Source of the DNA: Leptospira interrogans
GTDB lineage: Bacteria > Spirochaetota > Leptospiria > Leptospirales > Leptospiraceae
Direction: 5' to 3'
Length of the DNA stretch: 64,000 bases
NCBI RefSeq assembly: GCF_900156205.1
Contig: NZ_FTNA01000001.1
Coordinates: 186,001 to 250,000 of the forward strand
Part shown: positions 13,469 through 26,443 of the stretch, in pieces
Layout: each line of letters begins with the position of its first letter
Position numbering within the stretch: position 1 is the stretch's first letter
Notes under the pieces: model-generated
Seen by the model: the letters and a program-made list of their open reading frames with translations, nothing else
Told to the model about the DNA's origin: nothing
Database searches by the model: none
Position numbers and translations under genes: made by a program

Positions 13469-15523
13469 ATGAAAAATAAGAAAGGCCAATTCAAAAAATC
13501 AAAAGAATTGTTAGATAGAAAAATTTTTCCTAATTTCTTCATCTTTATTATTCTCCTAACCCTTGGTGGTTGTATCGGAGGAAACGGTTCCACTAGCTTT
13601 AAAGGAATTCTTTTTGGACCTACGAATAATCTATTACAGTCTGCCTCTATAAATGATTCAGTTTCGGTTAATTACTCCCTAAGTCCTTATGTGCTTACAA
13701 AAGATCTTCCCATCGACCCGATTCAACCCAGCATCAGTGGATCGATCGAACAATGTTCATCCAACCCTACTCTACCAACAGGGCTTGTTATAAGTGGAAC
13801 TTGTACCATTACAGGGACTCCAACAATTAACCAACCAGCTACAAACTACACAATTACTGCCTCCAACCTTTCTCAAAGTAAAAGCGCCACAATTGTAATC
13901 ACTGTGAATGCAAATCCACCAGCTGCTTTGAATTTTGCAACACCTACCTTTACTTTTACTGCAGGTGCTATGCCCGGATTTGCTCCTATCGTTCCAAACT
14001 ATACGGGAACAATCACAAATTGTACTTCTGATATTCCTTTACCTACAGGACTTTCTTTGGGAACGACAAATTGTTCTCTTTCTGGATCTCCGAGTACAAC
14101 CCAAGGTCCAACTAATTACACCATTACTGCAAGTAATGCTTTTGGAAGTACAAGCACTATTATAACAATTACAGTCAATATAGCTCCTCCATCCGCTTTG
14201 AATTATGCAGGTAGCCCTTTTGTTTTTACCCAAGACGCAACAATCGCAGCCATCCACCCCACTTATACCGGCACAGTTACTGCATGTAATTCAGACATTC
14301 CTTTACCTGCTGGGCTTACACTTGGGACAACTACTTGCGTGATTTCCGGAACCCCAAATACAATTCAACCTGCAACCCATTATAATATTACGGCTAGTAA
14401 TGCTTCTGGAAGTATTAGTTTTCCAATAACAATTACAGTAAATTTAGCACCTCCATCTGCTCTAAGTTATGCGGGAACGCCGTTTACTTTCACACAAGGT
14501 GCAACAATTACTACTGCTACTCCTTCCGTTACGGGAACTGTAACAAGTTGTAATTCAGATATCCCTTTACCCGCTGGTTTAGGAATCAACGGAACTACTT
14601 GTGCTATCTCCGGAACGCCAACTACAACTCAATCTGCTACAAATTACACCATTACTGCAAGCAATGCTTACGGTAGTACAAACACTACTATATCAATTAC
14701 AGTGAATCCTGCTCCTCCAACTGGACTTGCTTATACACCAAGTGCTTTAGTTTTTTATAAAGGAGTTGCAGGAGCCGCGACACCTACAGTTACTGGAACA
14801 GTTACTAGTTGTAATCCGAATGTAGCTTTACCAGGGGGACTTACTCTGAATGCTACAACTTGTGCTATCTCCGGAACGCCAACTGTATTTCAAGCTTCTG
14901 CAAATTATACGATCACAGCGAGTAACTCTTCTGGAAATACAAATACTACAATTAGTATTATGATTTTTGGAACACCTCCGATGAAGACCATGCAGACAAA
15001 TTGTTGGGACGCGACTGGAACTATAGATGCAACTTGTGTGACTGCTTCATCCGCTGGTCAAGATGGAAAATTACAAAAAGGAACCAACCCATCTTTTACC
15101 AATCAAACTGTCAATACAACCGAATACATTACTATAGACAATAATACTGGACTTGTTTGGAAGACTTGTCATGAAGGACGATCAGGTGCTACTTGTACGA
15201 CAGGATCGGACAATTTGTTTAATTTGGCTACTGCGATTACAGCGTGTAATAATTTGAATGCAGGTACAGGATATGCGAATCGCACAAACTGGAGAGTGCC
15301 TATAATCTCTGAGTTAGAAACATTAGCTAACTTCGATGCAACGGCAAATCCAAGAACCTTTACTGCAGTTTTTCCAGGAACGTTGTCAAATCGTTATTAC
15401 TGGAGTTCTACACCTTATTTACCTACCGCAGGATATACTTTAGTCCTGAATTTTGGGGATGCAGGAACAAATGCAACTCAAACGAACATTGCAGGAACAT
15501 ACTTACGCTGTGTTTCTCCGTAA
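13469..15523 (+). CDS. Lipoprotein with five Ig-like repeats and a C-terminal DUF1566 (Lcl) domain
   Basis: A 684-residue protein. A basic N-terminus precedes a hydrophobic stretch ending LTLGGC (Cys 35), a plausible Leptospira lipobox. Five consecutive repeats of about 85-90 residues span roughly residues 66-500 (13664-14970). Each resembles a putative-Ig (He_PIG-like) module, with a conserved TGTVTSCNSDIPLPAGL strand, an SGTPTTTQPATNYTITASN segment and two Cys spaced to form a disulfide. Residues about 540-684 form a DUF1566/Lcl C-terminal domain (NNTGLVWKTC, NWRVPIISELETL, YYWSSTPY). Such proteins are usually surface-exposed and of unknown ligand. A tagggaattttATG arrangement supports the start. 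It sits upstream of a second DUF1566 gene. Confidence 0.85.
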   Translation: MKNKKGQFKKSKELLDRKIFPNFFIFIILLTLGGCIGGNGSTSFKGILFGPTNNLLQSASINDSVSVNYSLSPYVLTKDLPIDPIQPSISGSIEQCSSNPTLPTGLVISGTCTITGTPTINQPATNYTITASNLSQSKSATIVITVNANPPAALNFATPTFTFTAGAMPGFAPIVPNYTGTITNCTSDIPLPTGLSLGTTNCSLSGSPSTTQGPTNYTITASNAFGSTSTIITITVNIAPPSALNYAGSPFVFTQDATIAAIHPTYTGTVTACNSDIPLPAGLTLGTTTCVISGTPNTIQPATHYNITASNASGSISFPITITVNLAPPSALSYAGTPFTFTQGATITTATPSVTGTVTSCNSDIPLPAGLGINGTTCAISGTPTTTQSATNYTITASNAYGSTNTTISITVNPAPPTGLAYTPSALVFYKGVAGAATPTVTGTVTSCNPNVALPGGLTLNATTCAISGTPTVFQASANYTITASNSSGNTNTTISIMIFGTPPMKTMQTNCWDATGTIDATCVTASSAGQDGKLQKGTNPSFTNQTVNTTEYITIDNNTGLVWKTCHEGRSGATCTTGSDNLFNLATAITACNNLNAGTGYANRTNWRVPIISELETLANFDATANPRTFTAVFPGTLSNRYYWSSTPYLPTAGYTLVLNFGDAGTNATQTNIAGTYLRCVSP
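13664..14970 (+). repeat. Five-fold coding repeat of about 260 bp (Ig-like modules)
   Basis: The repeats share DNA as well as protein sequence, for example tgctatctccggaacgcca occurs at 14597-14616 and again at 14862-14881. High identity between modules could allow recombination that changes the number of domains. Confidence 0.8.
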
Positions 15524-15629
15524 GTATTAAGGAAATACACGCGATATTAGGAAATAGTATAAGATATAACAAAATTTAATGAAGGAATATTTTAAATTCC
15601 TTTCAAACTTTTGGTTTTAGGAGTTGAAT

Positions 15630-16157
15630 ATGGTTAGAAATACAGTTCAAAAGAAATTCAAAAATATAAGATCGTTTTTGGTCCGACAATTTACCATTAT
15701 CATATTATTATTTTTGGGATTTGCTACAATACCTATTTTTGGAGTCCCCTTAGTAGATAATGGCAATGGAACTATCACAGACGTCGGAAACGCACTAATT
15801 TGGCAAAAATGTACAACTAATGATCTTACTGATTTCACATGTACAACCGGCGGTACAACCCAATATTCATGGTTAAATGCTATTAACTTTTGTAATAATC
15901 TCAACCTCGCTGGGAAAGTTTGGAGATTACCAAATATTACCGAGTTAAGAAGTATTATAGATCACTCCTTTGGCACATCTCCGGTAATTAATACTGCTAT
16001 TTTTCCAGGAACGGTTTCTCAATACTATTGGACATCTAGTACTTATAGACTTCTAGCTAGTCAAGCTTGGGCAATTAATTTTATGTCCGGATACACTTCT
16101 GGAACAACAGCAAAAAGTACAGCATACTATGTTCGTTGTGTTGCCTCTCCTCCTTGA
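15630..16157 (+). CDS. Secreted DUF1566-domain protein
   Basis: A 175-residue protein. The ATG at 15630 is preferred because AGGAG (15619-15623) lies 6 bp upstream; the in-frame TTG at 15624 would be directly adjacent to that site. The N-terminus has basic residues followed by a hydrophobic signal segment (about residues 20-38, FTIIILLFLGFATIPIFGVP). The remainder is a single DUF1566/Lcl domain: DNGNGTITDVGNALIWQKC, FCNNLNLAGKVWRLPNITELRSI and YYWTSSTYR, with a C-terminal YYVRCVA. It closely resembles the C-terminal domain of the preceding gene, so the two probably arose by duplication. A terminator hairpin follows. Confidence 0.8.
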   Translation: MVRNTVQKKFKNIRSFLVRQFTIIILLFLGFATIPIFGVPLVDNGNGTITDVGNALIWQKCTTNDLTDFTCTTGGTTQYSWLNAINFCNNLNLAGKVWRLPNITELRSIIDHSFGTSPVINTAIFPGTVSQYYWTSSTYRLLASQAWAINFMSGYTSGTTAKSTAYYVRCVASPP

Positions 16158-16169
16158 TTGTTTCTTTTT

Positions 16170-16198
16170 AAGCGAGATTGATAAACATAATCTCGCTT
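16170..16198 (+). terminator. Intrinsic terminator-like hairpin
   Basis: AAGCGAGATT (16170-16179) pairs perfectly with AATCTCGCTT (16189-16198) around a 9-nt loop, 13 bp after the DUF1566 gene stop. It is preceded by a T-rich tract and followed by only a short T-rich run, so efficiency is uncertain. Confidence 0.65.
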
Positions 16199-17272
16199 TC
16201 CATTGCATTGATTTACTTACAAGCGTCGTCTAACAAAATACATTTCTATATGTATGAGATCTAACAAGAGAGCCTTTTTAAAATTATTTAGTACATTATA
16301 ATATTATCAATTATTTTTAAAATTTTCTCAGCCTATCTTTTCGATAATTGATCTATGATTGAGGATTGGTCTAATTTATTGCAAAATAATTAACTTTGTG
16401 TTTTGAGCTTTTCTTATGGTTTCGTTTCATTTTCACCGCGTTTTTATATAGTTTTTTCATTCTTTCCAGTGATTTTGTCTTTAAATCTTGTCTTTTGAGC
16501 ACAGAGTTTATTTGCGTTATTCGTCCTTGAGCACTTTTTTAAAGAACAACTATTAACAATTTTCAACTTTGTCTTCGACACAAATAACTCACGTGTACGG
16601 GTCAGTTTTATTAAGTCTACGAATCCAGATTTTAAATACACTTTCTACTGTCATTTATTTTCAATGTAAAAAGGTTAACACTTCCTGAATACTTGTGAAC
16701 TTTTTTAGAATACGCAAAGACAAGTTTGATTAGTAATTCTACCTAAATCAATTTTCCCACTATCATCCTTTTTGAACAATTCAGAGGAGAAAAGTCAATC
16801 AAACTACCCGCTCACAACATTCTAATTCACTTCGGTTTAAAATTCTTCTAAACTTAAATTGAATCAAAACATAATTTCAGATTAAACAAATCTATTCGAT
16901 TTTCGATTTTTTAGTTTACTTATACCACCCCTTAAAAGACATGGCTAATAGAAGCCTTTCTTAAGGAACGACTTTGATACTTTGTAAATCCAAATGATTC
17001 ACAAGTTATAGAAAGCTATTTGTATTTATATGATTTCACCATACTTAAGTAAAACTTGGATTTTGCAAAGAATGCAGTTATTCATTTCGATACCTTATAA
17101 TTGTAAATCGATTCTTAAATTATATATTTCACTCTTTACGATGAGAAATAACTGAAAATAACGATCCAAATGAAAAAGATGAACAAGTTAGAAGAAAAAG
17201 GAAATCAAATTAAAAGTTTCCTATTTGAAGATTCAATATTCAAATCCCATAATATTAAAGAGTTTGTCTTTT
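16199..17272. other. AT-rich stretch with no recognised gene
   Basis: No convincing ORF on either strand and, unlike most other gaps in the window, no clear copy of the inverted-repeat families. It may include the promoter and leader of the AraC-type gene. Confidence 0.5.
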
Positions 17273-18496
17273 ATGAATGCTTACATTGAGAATTTTTTAA
17301 ACCGTATCTATAATTCTAAAATTCTATCAAATTTTGAACATAAGATTTCTTTAAAGTCTTTCTTACAAAAATGGTTTGAGAAAAATATTTTTTCTACATT
17401 TCTAATTTTCTTCGGCCTTTATTTAATAATCTGGAATCGAACTATTCCAGAGATTTTGACGCCGGGAGATTTATATAAGTTCAAATTGATTTCTATAATT
17501 TGTGGAATTTCAATTTATTCCTTTCTATTACTTCGACTTATTATACTAGGAATTTTTGAGATACAAATATCTTACCGTTATATCCTTAGAAACGCGATAA
17601 CGGCAATGATCCTTTCTTTTGCATTCTTAATGTATTTTGAAAAACCATTTTCCATGATGATTACAGGAGAACTTTTCTGTCTCGGTATTTGTATTTATAC
17701 TTTATTGGAATCAGGTTACTTAATTTTTTCCCGTCCCTATAAAAAAGAATACTATTTCCTGTTTCCTATCTTGGGAGGGATTGGATTTGGAGTTCTGGGA
17801 AATTTTATTGGAACCGCTTTTTATAATGTTGAATGGAATAGTATTTCATACTATTTTTATGCGTTTTTTATTTTCACTCTTTATCTTTTAAAGAGAAAAA
17901 TAAAAGCTCAAAATGAAGCAACAACTTCACAAAACTTAGTATTAAGTTTAAACTCGGAAACTCAAGAAATTATAGAGCAACCATATTCTATGTTGGAAGA
18001 TGAAATTTTGGAATTTATAGAACCCTTAGAAGAAAAAAATCTTCTTAAGGAAGACGATCTAAAACGGGCAGAAGAAAGGATTAATGGTTTTATTAGGGAG
18101 AAACTTTATGCGGATGACAGTATTCGTTTAATTGATCTTTCCGCCTATTTAGGTGTCAGTTTACACCAAGCTTCTTTTTATCTGAACAAATATAAAAATA
18201 TGGGATTTTCAGATTTTATAAATCAAAATAGAATGAACGATGCAATCCAATTCCTTGTAGAAAAAAAGAATATGAACCTATTAGATATTGCTTTTGAATG
18301 TGGATTTAATTCCTATACATCCTTTCATAGAGCTTGTAAAAAATGGACCGGATGTTCTCCCAAAGGACTCAGAAAAAATGCGATCCAGTTAAATGGATCT
18401 AATTATGAACATTTTAAAATATCTATAAATTTACAAAAGGCTGAAATTCTGAACAAAAATTTAGAATCGAATAAGTTCGATACTGTAGTAGTATAA
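17273..18496 (+). CDS. Membrane-anchored AraC-family transcriptional regulator
   Basis: About 407 residues from the ATG at 17273, which has aaagag about 10 bp upstream; a TTG 16 codons earlier (17225) is a weaker alternative. The N-terminal half has about six hydrophobic helices (roughly residues 40-210 of the shorter form). A charged linker leads to a C-terminal AraC-type double helix-turn-helix (about residues 290-385): the block [24 protein letters not shown] is the first HTH, and [32 protein letters not shown] is the second HTH with the family signature. Membrane-bound AraC regulators of this kind recur in Leptospira and would sense a membrane or external signal; targets are unknown. Neighbours are gene-free on both sides. 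Confidence 0.85.
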   Translation: MNAYIENFLNRIYNSKILSNFEHKISLKSFLQKWFEKNIFSTFLIFFGLYLIIWNRTIPEILTPGDLYKFKLISIICGISIYSFLLLRLIILGIFEIQISYRYILRNAITAMILSFAFLMYFEKPFSMMITGELFCLGICIYTLLESGYLIFSRPYKKEYYFLFPILGGIGFGVLGNFIGTAFYNVEWNSISYYFYAFFIFTLYLLKRKIKAQNEATTSQNLVLSLNSETQEIIEQPYSMLEDEILEFIEPLEEKNLLKEDDLKRAEERINGFIREKLYADDSIRLIDLSAYLGVSLHQASFYLNKYKNMGFSDFINQNRMNDAIQFLVEKKNMNLLDIAFECGFNSYTSFHRACKKWTGCSPKGLRKNAIQLNGSNYEHFKISINLQKAEILNKNLESNKFDTVVV

Positions 18497-18934
18497 TAAC
18501 ATCGATTTAATTTAAAACTTTATTTTATTATAAAGATCCCATAAGATGAAGTGAAAACCTTATCAGTCTCAAATGGGGTTGTCTCAAAGTTCATTCAATC
18601 TTATTCTAGTAATTAGTAAGAATCAATGATTAAACCTTAAGAAATATGAGAACTGAATTTTGGCCACTTAATTTTATAGTTTTAAGTAACTTGTAAGTTC
18701 AGATTATTAATAACAAACTTTTATAGAATTAAATTTTCTTATAAAAGAATACGATTATTCCCATACTTTTTAATTTTTAAAAACCAGAACACTTCACACA
18801 AAAACAACCTTTTTTGAATCGTCGAATTCAAGAACCAAACTTAATTACCCTTGTTCAAAAAATATACTTATCTGTGGAAACATTTTATGAAAGGTTCAAG
18901 ATAATTTCTTTTAAGTCTTGTAATAGACTTTTAC

Positions 18935-19026
18935 TACTGATCTTATAAAATTGGGTATTATAAATTTTTATTACAAAATTCTGTTTTCATCACAAGTATT
19001 GGAGAATTTATTATATAATCATAATA
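18935..19026 (+). repeat. Family B element (copy B3)
   Basis: TActgatcttataaaattgg, then ttacaaaattctgttttcat and an AT-rich right end tttattatataatc; slightly diverged from the consensus. Confidence 0.6.
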
Positions 19027-19107
19027 TACTTTAAGACAATCCCATTTTAGAAATCAAACTTTAGACATTCTAATTAAATAGTATAACTAATGGATACAAT
19101 CGTTTAT

Positions 19108-19199
19108 TACTCATAACTATATATAAAGTACCTAATATTTTGCATGGAATCAGTGTTTTGTAATAAAATTAACGGTACTCAATTTTATGGAGATCAGTA
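19108..19199 (-). repeat. Family B element, reversed (copy B4)
   Basis: TActcataactatatataaa at the left and ggtactcaattttatggaga followed by tcagTA at the right; 92 bp, TA at both edges, ends imperfectly complementary. One of the best preserved copies. Confidence 0.75.
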
Positions 19200-19278
19200 A
19201 TATATGAAATTTTTTAAACATTTTCAGAAATATATAATAAAGCTTTCATAAAAGAAAATTAACTTTTTAATGACCTTA

Positions 19279-19486
19279 GAACTTGTTCCAAAACCTCAAA
19301 AAATTTTACGCGATTAATTCTTTAGAAATTTTTAATAAAATGGAGTAGTTTCTACATTTTATGGAACTCAGCGTTTCACTTCTATGGATACGTACTCAAA
19401 GTAACTCAGCAAACGACCTCCTTAAACTCAATCCATCACTTCTATTGTCGCTCTGCAGGTCGGTGTTTAGGTTTCGGGACAAGCTT
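19279..19486 (+). repeat. Family A element (copy A2)
   Basis: Left end gaacttgttccaaaacctc, right end gtttaggtttcgggacaagc; these are inverted repeats. The interior carries the cattctttagaaattt-like A block and an actcagc-rich right part that resembles family D text, so it is a composite variant. Confidence 0.7.
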
Positions 19487-19558
19487 TGATATATATTCTA
19501 ATTATTATAGATGATTATCGTGAATCCCAGAGTTTCTCTAAATTGAAACGAAAAAAAA

Positions 19559-19628
<70 letters not shown>

Positions 19629-19879
19629 ATTAATGATTCGCGAATTCCTATAAATTCGCGCTAACTTTATTTATAAGTAAGTATAAAGAAATTTTAGTTT
19701 TACATCTCCCCTAGTTATAAATTGAAATCAATATTTGAAAGAAGAACTATTGATAACAACATTCCAATCGCTTACTCAAATTAAAAAACATATCATAGCA
19801 CTTTATTAGATCAACACACATTTAATTTACTCATTTGCAAGTAAAATAAGTAATTTTAAATCTAACTATAGAAGAGCCT

Positions 19880-20095
19880 GAACTTGTCCCAAAAATCTCA
19901 AAGAATTTCACTCGATCATTCTTTAGAAATTTTTAATAAAATGGAGTAGTTCCTACAAATTAGTTGGCAATTTGCAAACTTTCCCAACAATTCTAATATC
20001 GTTAAATCTTCGTAGTAGTTCTCACATTTTTGTGAAACTCAATCCCAAGGGTTGTTCGAAAAGCTCAGCAAACACCTATGGGTGGGTATTTAGGA
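19880..20095 (+). repeat. Family A element (copy A3)
   Basis: Left terminus gaacttgtcccaaaaatctc and the usual A interior (cgatcattctttagaaattt, gtagttcctacaaatta, ggcaatttgcaaactttc, gtagttctcacattt). The right terminus has decayed to ggtatttaggataa. Confidence 0.65.
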
Positions 20096-20249
20096 TAAAT
20101 GCCAAATGAATTATATTCAAAAAATATGTAATGAAGTATTATAGGGAAGAATTTATTTATTAGTAAATTCGTATTTACTAAAATTATTTTATTAAGGAAA
20201 TTGCAGATATTTTTTTATAAACTCTATTTAGAAAGAAAATTTTAAAATT

Positions 20250-20320
<71 letters not shown>

Positions 20321-20405
20321 TCTATTATCATAACTCATCTCCCAAAAGAGATCTCTTCAGAATATAAGATGAATAAAATTATATTATTAAATACTTATTC
20401 CATTT

Positions 20406-20807
20406 CTAAAATTCAAATTGTTGAATTAAAGAATCTAGCTCCAAAGACTTTCCTATTTCATTAAAATTCATCACTGGTTTGACATCTCTTAATTGATTGT
20501 AATTCATAATCCAATTATAAATTTTTTGATCTTCTGTTATAATAAAGTATCTAGCAAATCTTTCGGAAATCACATGTAAAATTCCTGTAAAAGCACGCAC
20601 AAACTCAGAATTTAGATTTATTACTTTCCTGATATCTAACACCAATATACCTTCCATTTCATAGAAAATAGAACTCAATTGAGCAGGCGTTCCTTTTAGA
20701 GTTTCATAATTAACTATACCTGTAAATTCGATTACTAAAAGTTTATAACGAATTGTATTAACTTGTATTTCTTTTGATTCGTGATCAATCATTATAGCTT
20801 GATTCAT
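20406..20807 (-). CDS. STAS-like (anti-sigma-factor antagonist type) small protein
   Basis: A 133-residue soluble protein without signal peptide. The pattern of a beta strand ([10 protein letters not shown]), a second strand ([17 protein letters not shown]) followed by a helix with a small-residue turn, then another strand (ARYFIITED) resembles the STAS/SpoIIAA fold. In STAS proteins the residue at the start of that helix (here around LNSEF) can be a phosphorylated Ser. The match is by overall pattern, not by a strong signature, so the function remains tentative. The start is supported by an AGGA site a few bases upstream. It lies alone between two gene deserts and next to the cyclic-di-GMP cluster. 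Confidence 0.55.
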   Translation of the reverse strand: MNQAIMIDHESKEIQVNTIRYKLLVIEFTGIVNYETLKGTPAQLSSIFYEMEGILVLDIRKVINLNSEFVRAFTGILHVISERFARYFIITEDQKIYNWIMNYNQLRDVKPVMNFNEIGKSLELDSLIQQFEF

Positions 20808-21201
20808 TTTTCCTAACCCCCAAGGTTTTTGAAAAAATATTCTTTATGTTATTTTTAAAAAGTATATATCATTATAAAGATAAAGCTTTGCAGCTTATAG
20901 TATGGATTATGAAATTAAAATACGCATACTTGTATTTCTTCATTCTAATTAGCGTTATCTTTAACTATTTTGGTATTTAGATATTTTTTATAGTTTTTAA
21001 TTATTCATATTCTTTAACTTATAATATGATTAAATATTAAATTGAAGAAATCTTTTAATCTATAAATTGAACTATTAAACTTGGAATCGCCAAACGACGA
21101 TTTTGTGCAGAATTGAATCTTTTAGATTTGTAGAGGTTTCTAAATTTAAATCTGGGTTTACAAATCAGAATTGATATAGAAATCCATAAAATGATTTTAT
21201 G

Positions 21202-21244
21202 AATAACTACTCAGAACTTCATACGGAGTATTTGAGTAGTTATT
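21202..21244. repeat. Perfect 12-bp inverted repeat, family G-like
   Basis: AATAACTACTCA (21202-21213) and TGAGTAGTTATT (21233-21244) are exact reverse complements separated by 19 bp. The CTACTC core resembles the termini of family G, so this may be the remnant of a G element that lost its interior, or simply a hairpin. Confidence 0.6.
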
Positions 21245-21475
21245 GAAAAAATTAAAAGCCATCATTTTTTTATAGTATAACGCGAGTTTGGCGAAAAGGG
21301 TTTGTTTTATAGTGGAAATTCACTATTTCTATAAAACAAATTTAGTGCTGTTAAATTTTTATTATAAAGGCTTTTTTGAGTGAAAAAACGATAGGTCACA
21401 CGTTACTATACTCTGAGTTTTTACTATTTAACATGAATTCAATGTAGGAAAAATCTGAGCGAATAAAAAACTTAG

Positions 21476-21655
21476 AGTTTGTCCCAATGCGACTTAATTT
21501 GTAGGAACTACTGAATTTTATTAAAAATTTCTAAAGAATGATCGTGTAAAATTTTTTGAGGTATTTGGCAATTTGTGAACTTTTGAGTAGTTCCTAATGT
21601 CGTTAAATTTTCGTAGTAGCTCCCACATTGAACGATTTTAGAACAAGCTTTTCTT
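21476..21655 (+). repeat. Family A element with inverted left segment (copy A4)
   Basis: Terminus agtttgtccc on the left and gattttagaacaagc on the right. The 77 bp at 21486-21562 are the reverse complement of the corresponding segment in copy A1 (acctc through gtcgcatt), while the right half (ggcaatttgtgaac onward) is in the normal orientation. Confidence 0.75.
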
Positions 21656-21836
21656 AATGAAACGAGGGGTATCGCAACTCGTGAATTTCATAGCTAAAAA
21701 GGTGAGCAACCATAAAATTGAACTCAATGTTGCTCCTTCTTGTCGTATATAATGTTGGCATTTTTACTACAATCGTTTTCGCATTGGTTATATTGAAACT
21801 CACGTTATTTAACGGAATGTAAAAATGATTCTTAAT

Positions 21837-22079
21837 TAATGTGAGCTTGGTTGTAAGAAAATGAGAAAGAATTGTCTAAAAGTATGAGTTCCTACAATTT
21901 TAGAATTTGTCGTAAAATCGTAATTTGCAGTAGTTCCCACAATTAATACGACAGATTCAAGTGTTATAAACTTCTATTTTATAAATTGTAGGAGTTCCCA
22001 CATTTAAAGAATTGATCTGTAAAGTTCAGATTCCAACTTTTTTCAGAATCATAGTTACTTAACGCTGAATTCACGTTTA
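21837..22079 (+). repeat. Family C element, near complete (copy C4)
   Basis: Left terminus taatgtgagcttgg, right terminus gctgaattcacgttta, which are inverted repeats. The interior includes gagaaagaattgtctaaaag, gagttcctacaattttagaa and two gttcccaca motifs, then gatctgtaaagttcagattc. About 243 bp. Confidence 0.75.
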
Positions 22080-22282
22080 ATTAATTTGTACTTAATTTTC
22101 TAGTTTTTAAAAGCAGAAATTTGATTTTATTCAGAACTTTATATACAAGTGCTCAGAATTCAGTTTCTTAAACGAAGATTCGTCTCAAAACTCTAATAGT
22201 ATTTTTATATGATTTCTTTTTATTTGCCTATAGAAATTGGGCTCAGAATTTATACTTTTAGTTTATAAAAATATAAAAAAGA

Positions 22283-24001
<1,719 letters not shown>

Positions 24002-24466
24002 AATGGTTCATCTTTATTTTAAATTTCATCTCATTCACTTTAGAGAGTGTCCCAAAAGCCTAATTGTAATTAGAAAGATCAAACTGGGTAACTCAACGCC
24101 TCGCTTATATTAGCGTTCGAAGGGTTCTCCAGCTTTTGGGACAGGTTCTTAGTAAAAGTAGAATAGAATGATCCAACAATTTTGATTTTAAACTAAATAC
24201 TTCTCTTCTTTCAAATTCAGAATTCTATGATCGCTCACCATCAGGCCTAATTATTCAATCTTTACAATACGGAAGTTTCTATCAACTAACATTGATTTTA
24301 AAAATTCTTTTTTAATCAACTGTGCATTAAAAACTTAGAATATTTTTAATTTGGATTTAAAATTAAAAAGAAATTCGCCATTTTAATTTTTTGTAGAGTT
24401 ATAATTTGAATTGAGAAAATAAACTCTGAAACTTCAAAAGTATTCCACAATTTAAATTAGATTTAG
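24002..24466. other. Intergenic gap with a short TGTCCCAAAA-bounded element
   Basis: TGTCCCAAAAGC at 24049-24060 is repeated inverted as GCTTTTGGGACA at 24132-24143, enclosing about 70 bp with actcaacgcctcgctt text like that in families A and D. The element lacks the A core, so only termini are shared. Nothing else recognised to 24466. Confidence 0.55.
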
Positions 24467-26068
24467 TTATTTTAAACTCGATTGCAAAAAGTTAAAAGCA
24501 CATACCCGATTTCTTCCGGAAGTTTTTGCTTGATACAACGCTTGGTCGGCGTTTGTAAAAGCTTCTTCCAAATTCTGTTTCCCTCCGGAAACCCCAATAC
24601 TCAGAGTGACAGGATTTCCATCTTTTAATCGAATTTGATTTTCTACTTCCTTACGTAATTCTTCAGCGATGTTTATAGAAATTTCTTGACCAACTCCACA
24701 CAAAAAGATTGCGAACTCTTCTCCACCCCAACGACAAACCACATCTGTTTGTCGAATCGAACGACTGAGTATTTGTGCCACTCTTATCAAAGTTTTATCG
24801 CCAGCGTCATGTCCAAACCTATCGTTTACCTGTTTGAAATGATCAATATCAATCATTAAAATTGCCCACTCATTTTTATGACGATTTTCAAGAGCAATAG
24901 ATCGTTGAGTCAACTTTAAGAAACCCCTCCGATTCCAAATGCCAGTTAATGGATCTGTATGAATTAATTTAGATACTTGGTTCATCGAAGAACGTAACTT
25001 GACATACAACACTAGAACAATAAAGAAAGTAAATGTAAGCACCCAAAAAGGCAAAAGATTCTTTATAATATAAATTATATATTCAAAAATTTGAATTTCA
25101 TGGACCAACCAAATTTCTTCTTCCTTAATTTTGACTCCAATCCAAAAACTTCCTTTTTGTAGAAAAAAAGATTTCTTAGATTCTAATATCGAGGAAAATA
25201 CGGAAGAAGGTAATCTATCATTTAAAGCGAAGTTGTCTGGTTTAGCGACAATTTTTCCATTTTCATCTATGAGCATACTTCTTCCAATACAATCACCGCT
25301 CTCTAATATTCTTTGCATTGCATCTAAGCCTATATCGATTGCCGCAACCCCCATAAATTTTCCTTTTACATAAACTGGCTCAGAAACCGAAATCATCAAA
25401 CCCTTCCCGGCAATATCTTCATACAGATCCGTGATGATCTGACGTCCGGCTGGGTTGGCGATTGGATTCGCTTGGGTCCAATAAGGTTCCGCATAAAGAT
25501 CATCCGTAAAATAATAATTCTCATCTTTAAACTTTGGAGTAATATATAAAAATTTGCGTTCTGATAAGTAGTAAGCCCAAACTACTTCACTTTGTTTCTC
25601 AGTTAAGGACTCAAATTGACCTCTTAAATTTAAAGCTGCTTCTATCTCTTTGAGAAGTGAAGGATTCAATTTATGAACGGAACCTACTGCAGTTAAAGTG
25701 CCCGCGTCTGGACCTGAGCCTTCTTGATTTTCCCGACTGATATGAGGAATTCCAAATCTGTTTAAGTTCGGATAATTTTTAAATTTTTTAATGAGATCTG
25801 GGTTTATAGGCGTATTTTCATAAAAAGTTAAATAATCTGTAATAGACAACCCCAAGGCTCTCGTTTGTGATCCAACTTTACGGATATAGTCTTTCATCAC
25901 ACGAGCTCTCATACCGACAACTCGATCGATTTCTTTTTCCATTCTGAAGTTTTCATAAATCAGAAAAAGAAACATGAATATTAGAATAATTGCTAAAAGC
26001 GAAAAGATGATTCTCTTTTTGACTCTTACATTTTCGATTTGTGAATTAATCTGAGTCTTGAATTGCAA
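24467..26068 (-). CDS. Membrane diguanylate cyclase, Cache sensor plus GGDEF
   Basis: About 533 residues from a TTG at 26068, preferred because GAGGTG lies 6 bp upstream and the resulting length matches the neighbouring paralogue; an upstream ATG at 26152 would add 28 residues. A first membrane helix (about residues 18-40) precedes a periplasmic Cache-like sensor, with EPYWTQANP and [27 protein letters not shown], then a second helix (about 320-345) and a GGDEF domain. The active-site motif is GGEEF, and an RxxD inhibitory site (RQTD) lies five residues before it, so the enzyme should make c-di-GMP with product inhibition. It is tandem with a close paralogue upstream. Confidence 0.9.
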   Translation of the reverse strand: MQFKTQINSQIENVRVKKRIIFSLLAIILIFMFLFLIYENFRMEKEIDRVVGMRARVMKDYIRKVGSQTRALGLSITDYLTFYENTPINPDLIKKFKNYPNLNRFGIPHISRENQEGSGPDAGTLTAVGSVHKLNPSLLKEIEAALNLRGQFESLTEKQSEVVWAYYLSERKFLYITPKFKDENYYFTDDLYAEPYWTQANPIANPAGRQIITDLYEDIAGKGLMISVSEPVYVKGKFMGVAAIDIGLDAMQRILESGDCIGRSMLIDENGKIVAKPDNFALNDRLPSSVFSSILESKKSFFLQKGSFWIGVKIKEEEIWLVHEIQIFEYIIYIIKNLLPFWVLTFTFFIVLVLYVKLRSSMNQVSKLIHTDPLTGIWNRRGFLKLTQRSIALENRHKNEWAILMIDIDHFKQVNDRFGHDAGDKTLIRVAQILSRSIRQTDVVCRWGGEEFAIFLCGVGQEISINIAEELRKEVENQIRLKDGNPVTLSIGVSGGKQNLEEAFTNADQALYQAKTSGRNRVCAFNFLQSSLK

Positions 26069-26443
26069 TTGGATCACCTCGATAAACAAATCGCTTAGTG
26101 GAAAGATGACATAGGTTCCATCGAAAAGGAAATCCAAATTCTTTTTCATCAATTATCAAAATCAAATTTGAGAATTTATATTGTAAAACGTAAATGAATC
26201 TTCAAATTTTAGGGTGTAAAGATGATAAAAAGACAGCAATTTGACAAAAACAAAATCTTTTATGATTGCAATAGTTTCTCGATTATAGAGTTTATGATCG
26301 TTATAAACCTTTGTGTTCTTTTTCTAACGATAGTAATTTTATAAAATCTTTATATTGGGTTAGAATTATTTTATTAAAAATTACAGAAATAATTTCGTTT
26401 TATAACAAGAAAAGATATAATATTAAATAATTATAAACTTGGC
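26069..26443. other. Gap between the two cyclase genes
   Basis: About 375 bp of AT-rich sequence with no ORF or repeat recognised. It separates the paralogues enough that each could have its own promoter. Confidence 0.4.

Larger units (their letters stand above)
20808..22282. other. 1.5-kb gene desert with a rearranged A element and a C element
   Basis: No credible ORF. Contains a perfect 12-bp inverted repeat (21202-21244), the rearranged family A copy (21476-21655) and a family C copy (21837-22079). A fragment of C-family terminus (actcacgttatttaac) is at 21798-21813. AT-rich remainder. Confidence 0.6.

Noticed and set aside
16444..16641. A 65-codon minus-strand ORF in the 16.2-17.2 kb gap
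   Set aside because: No ribosome binding site, no recognisable motif and composition not like the neighbouring genes.
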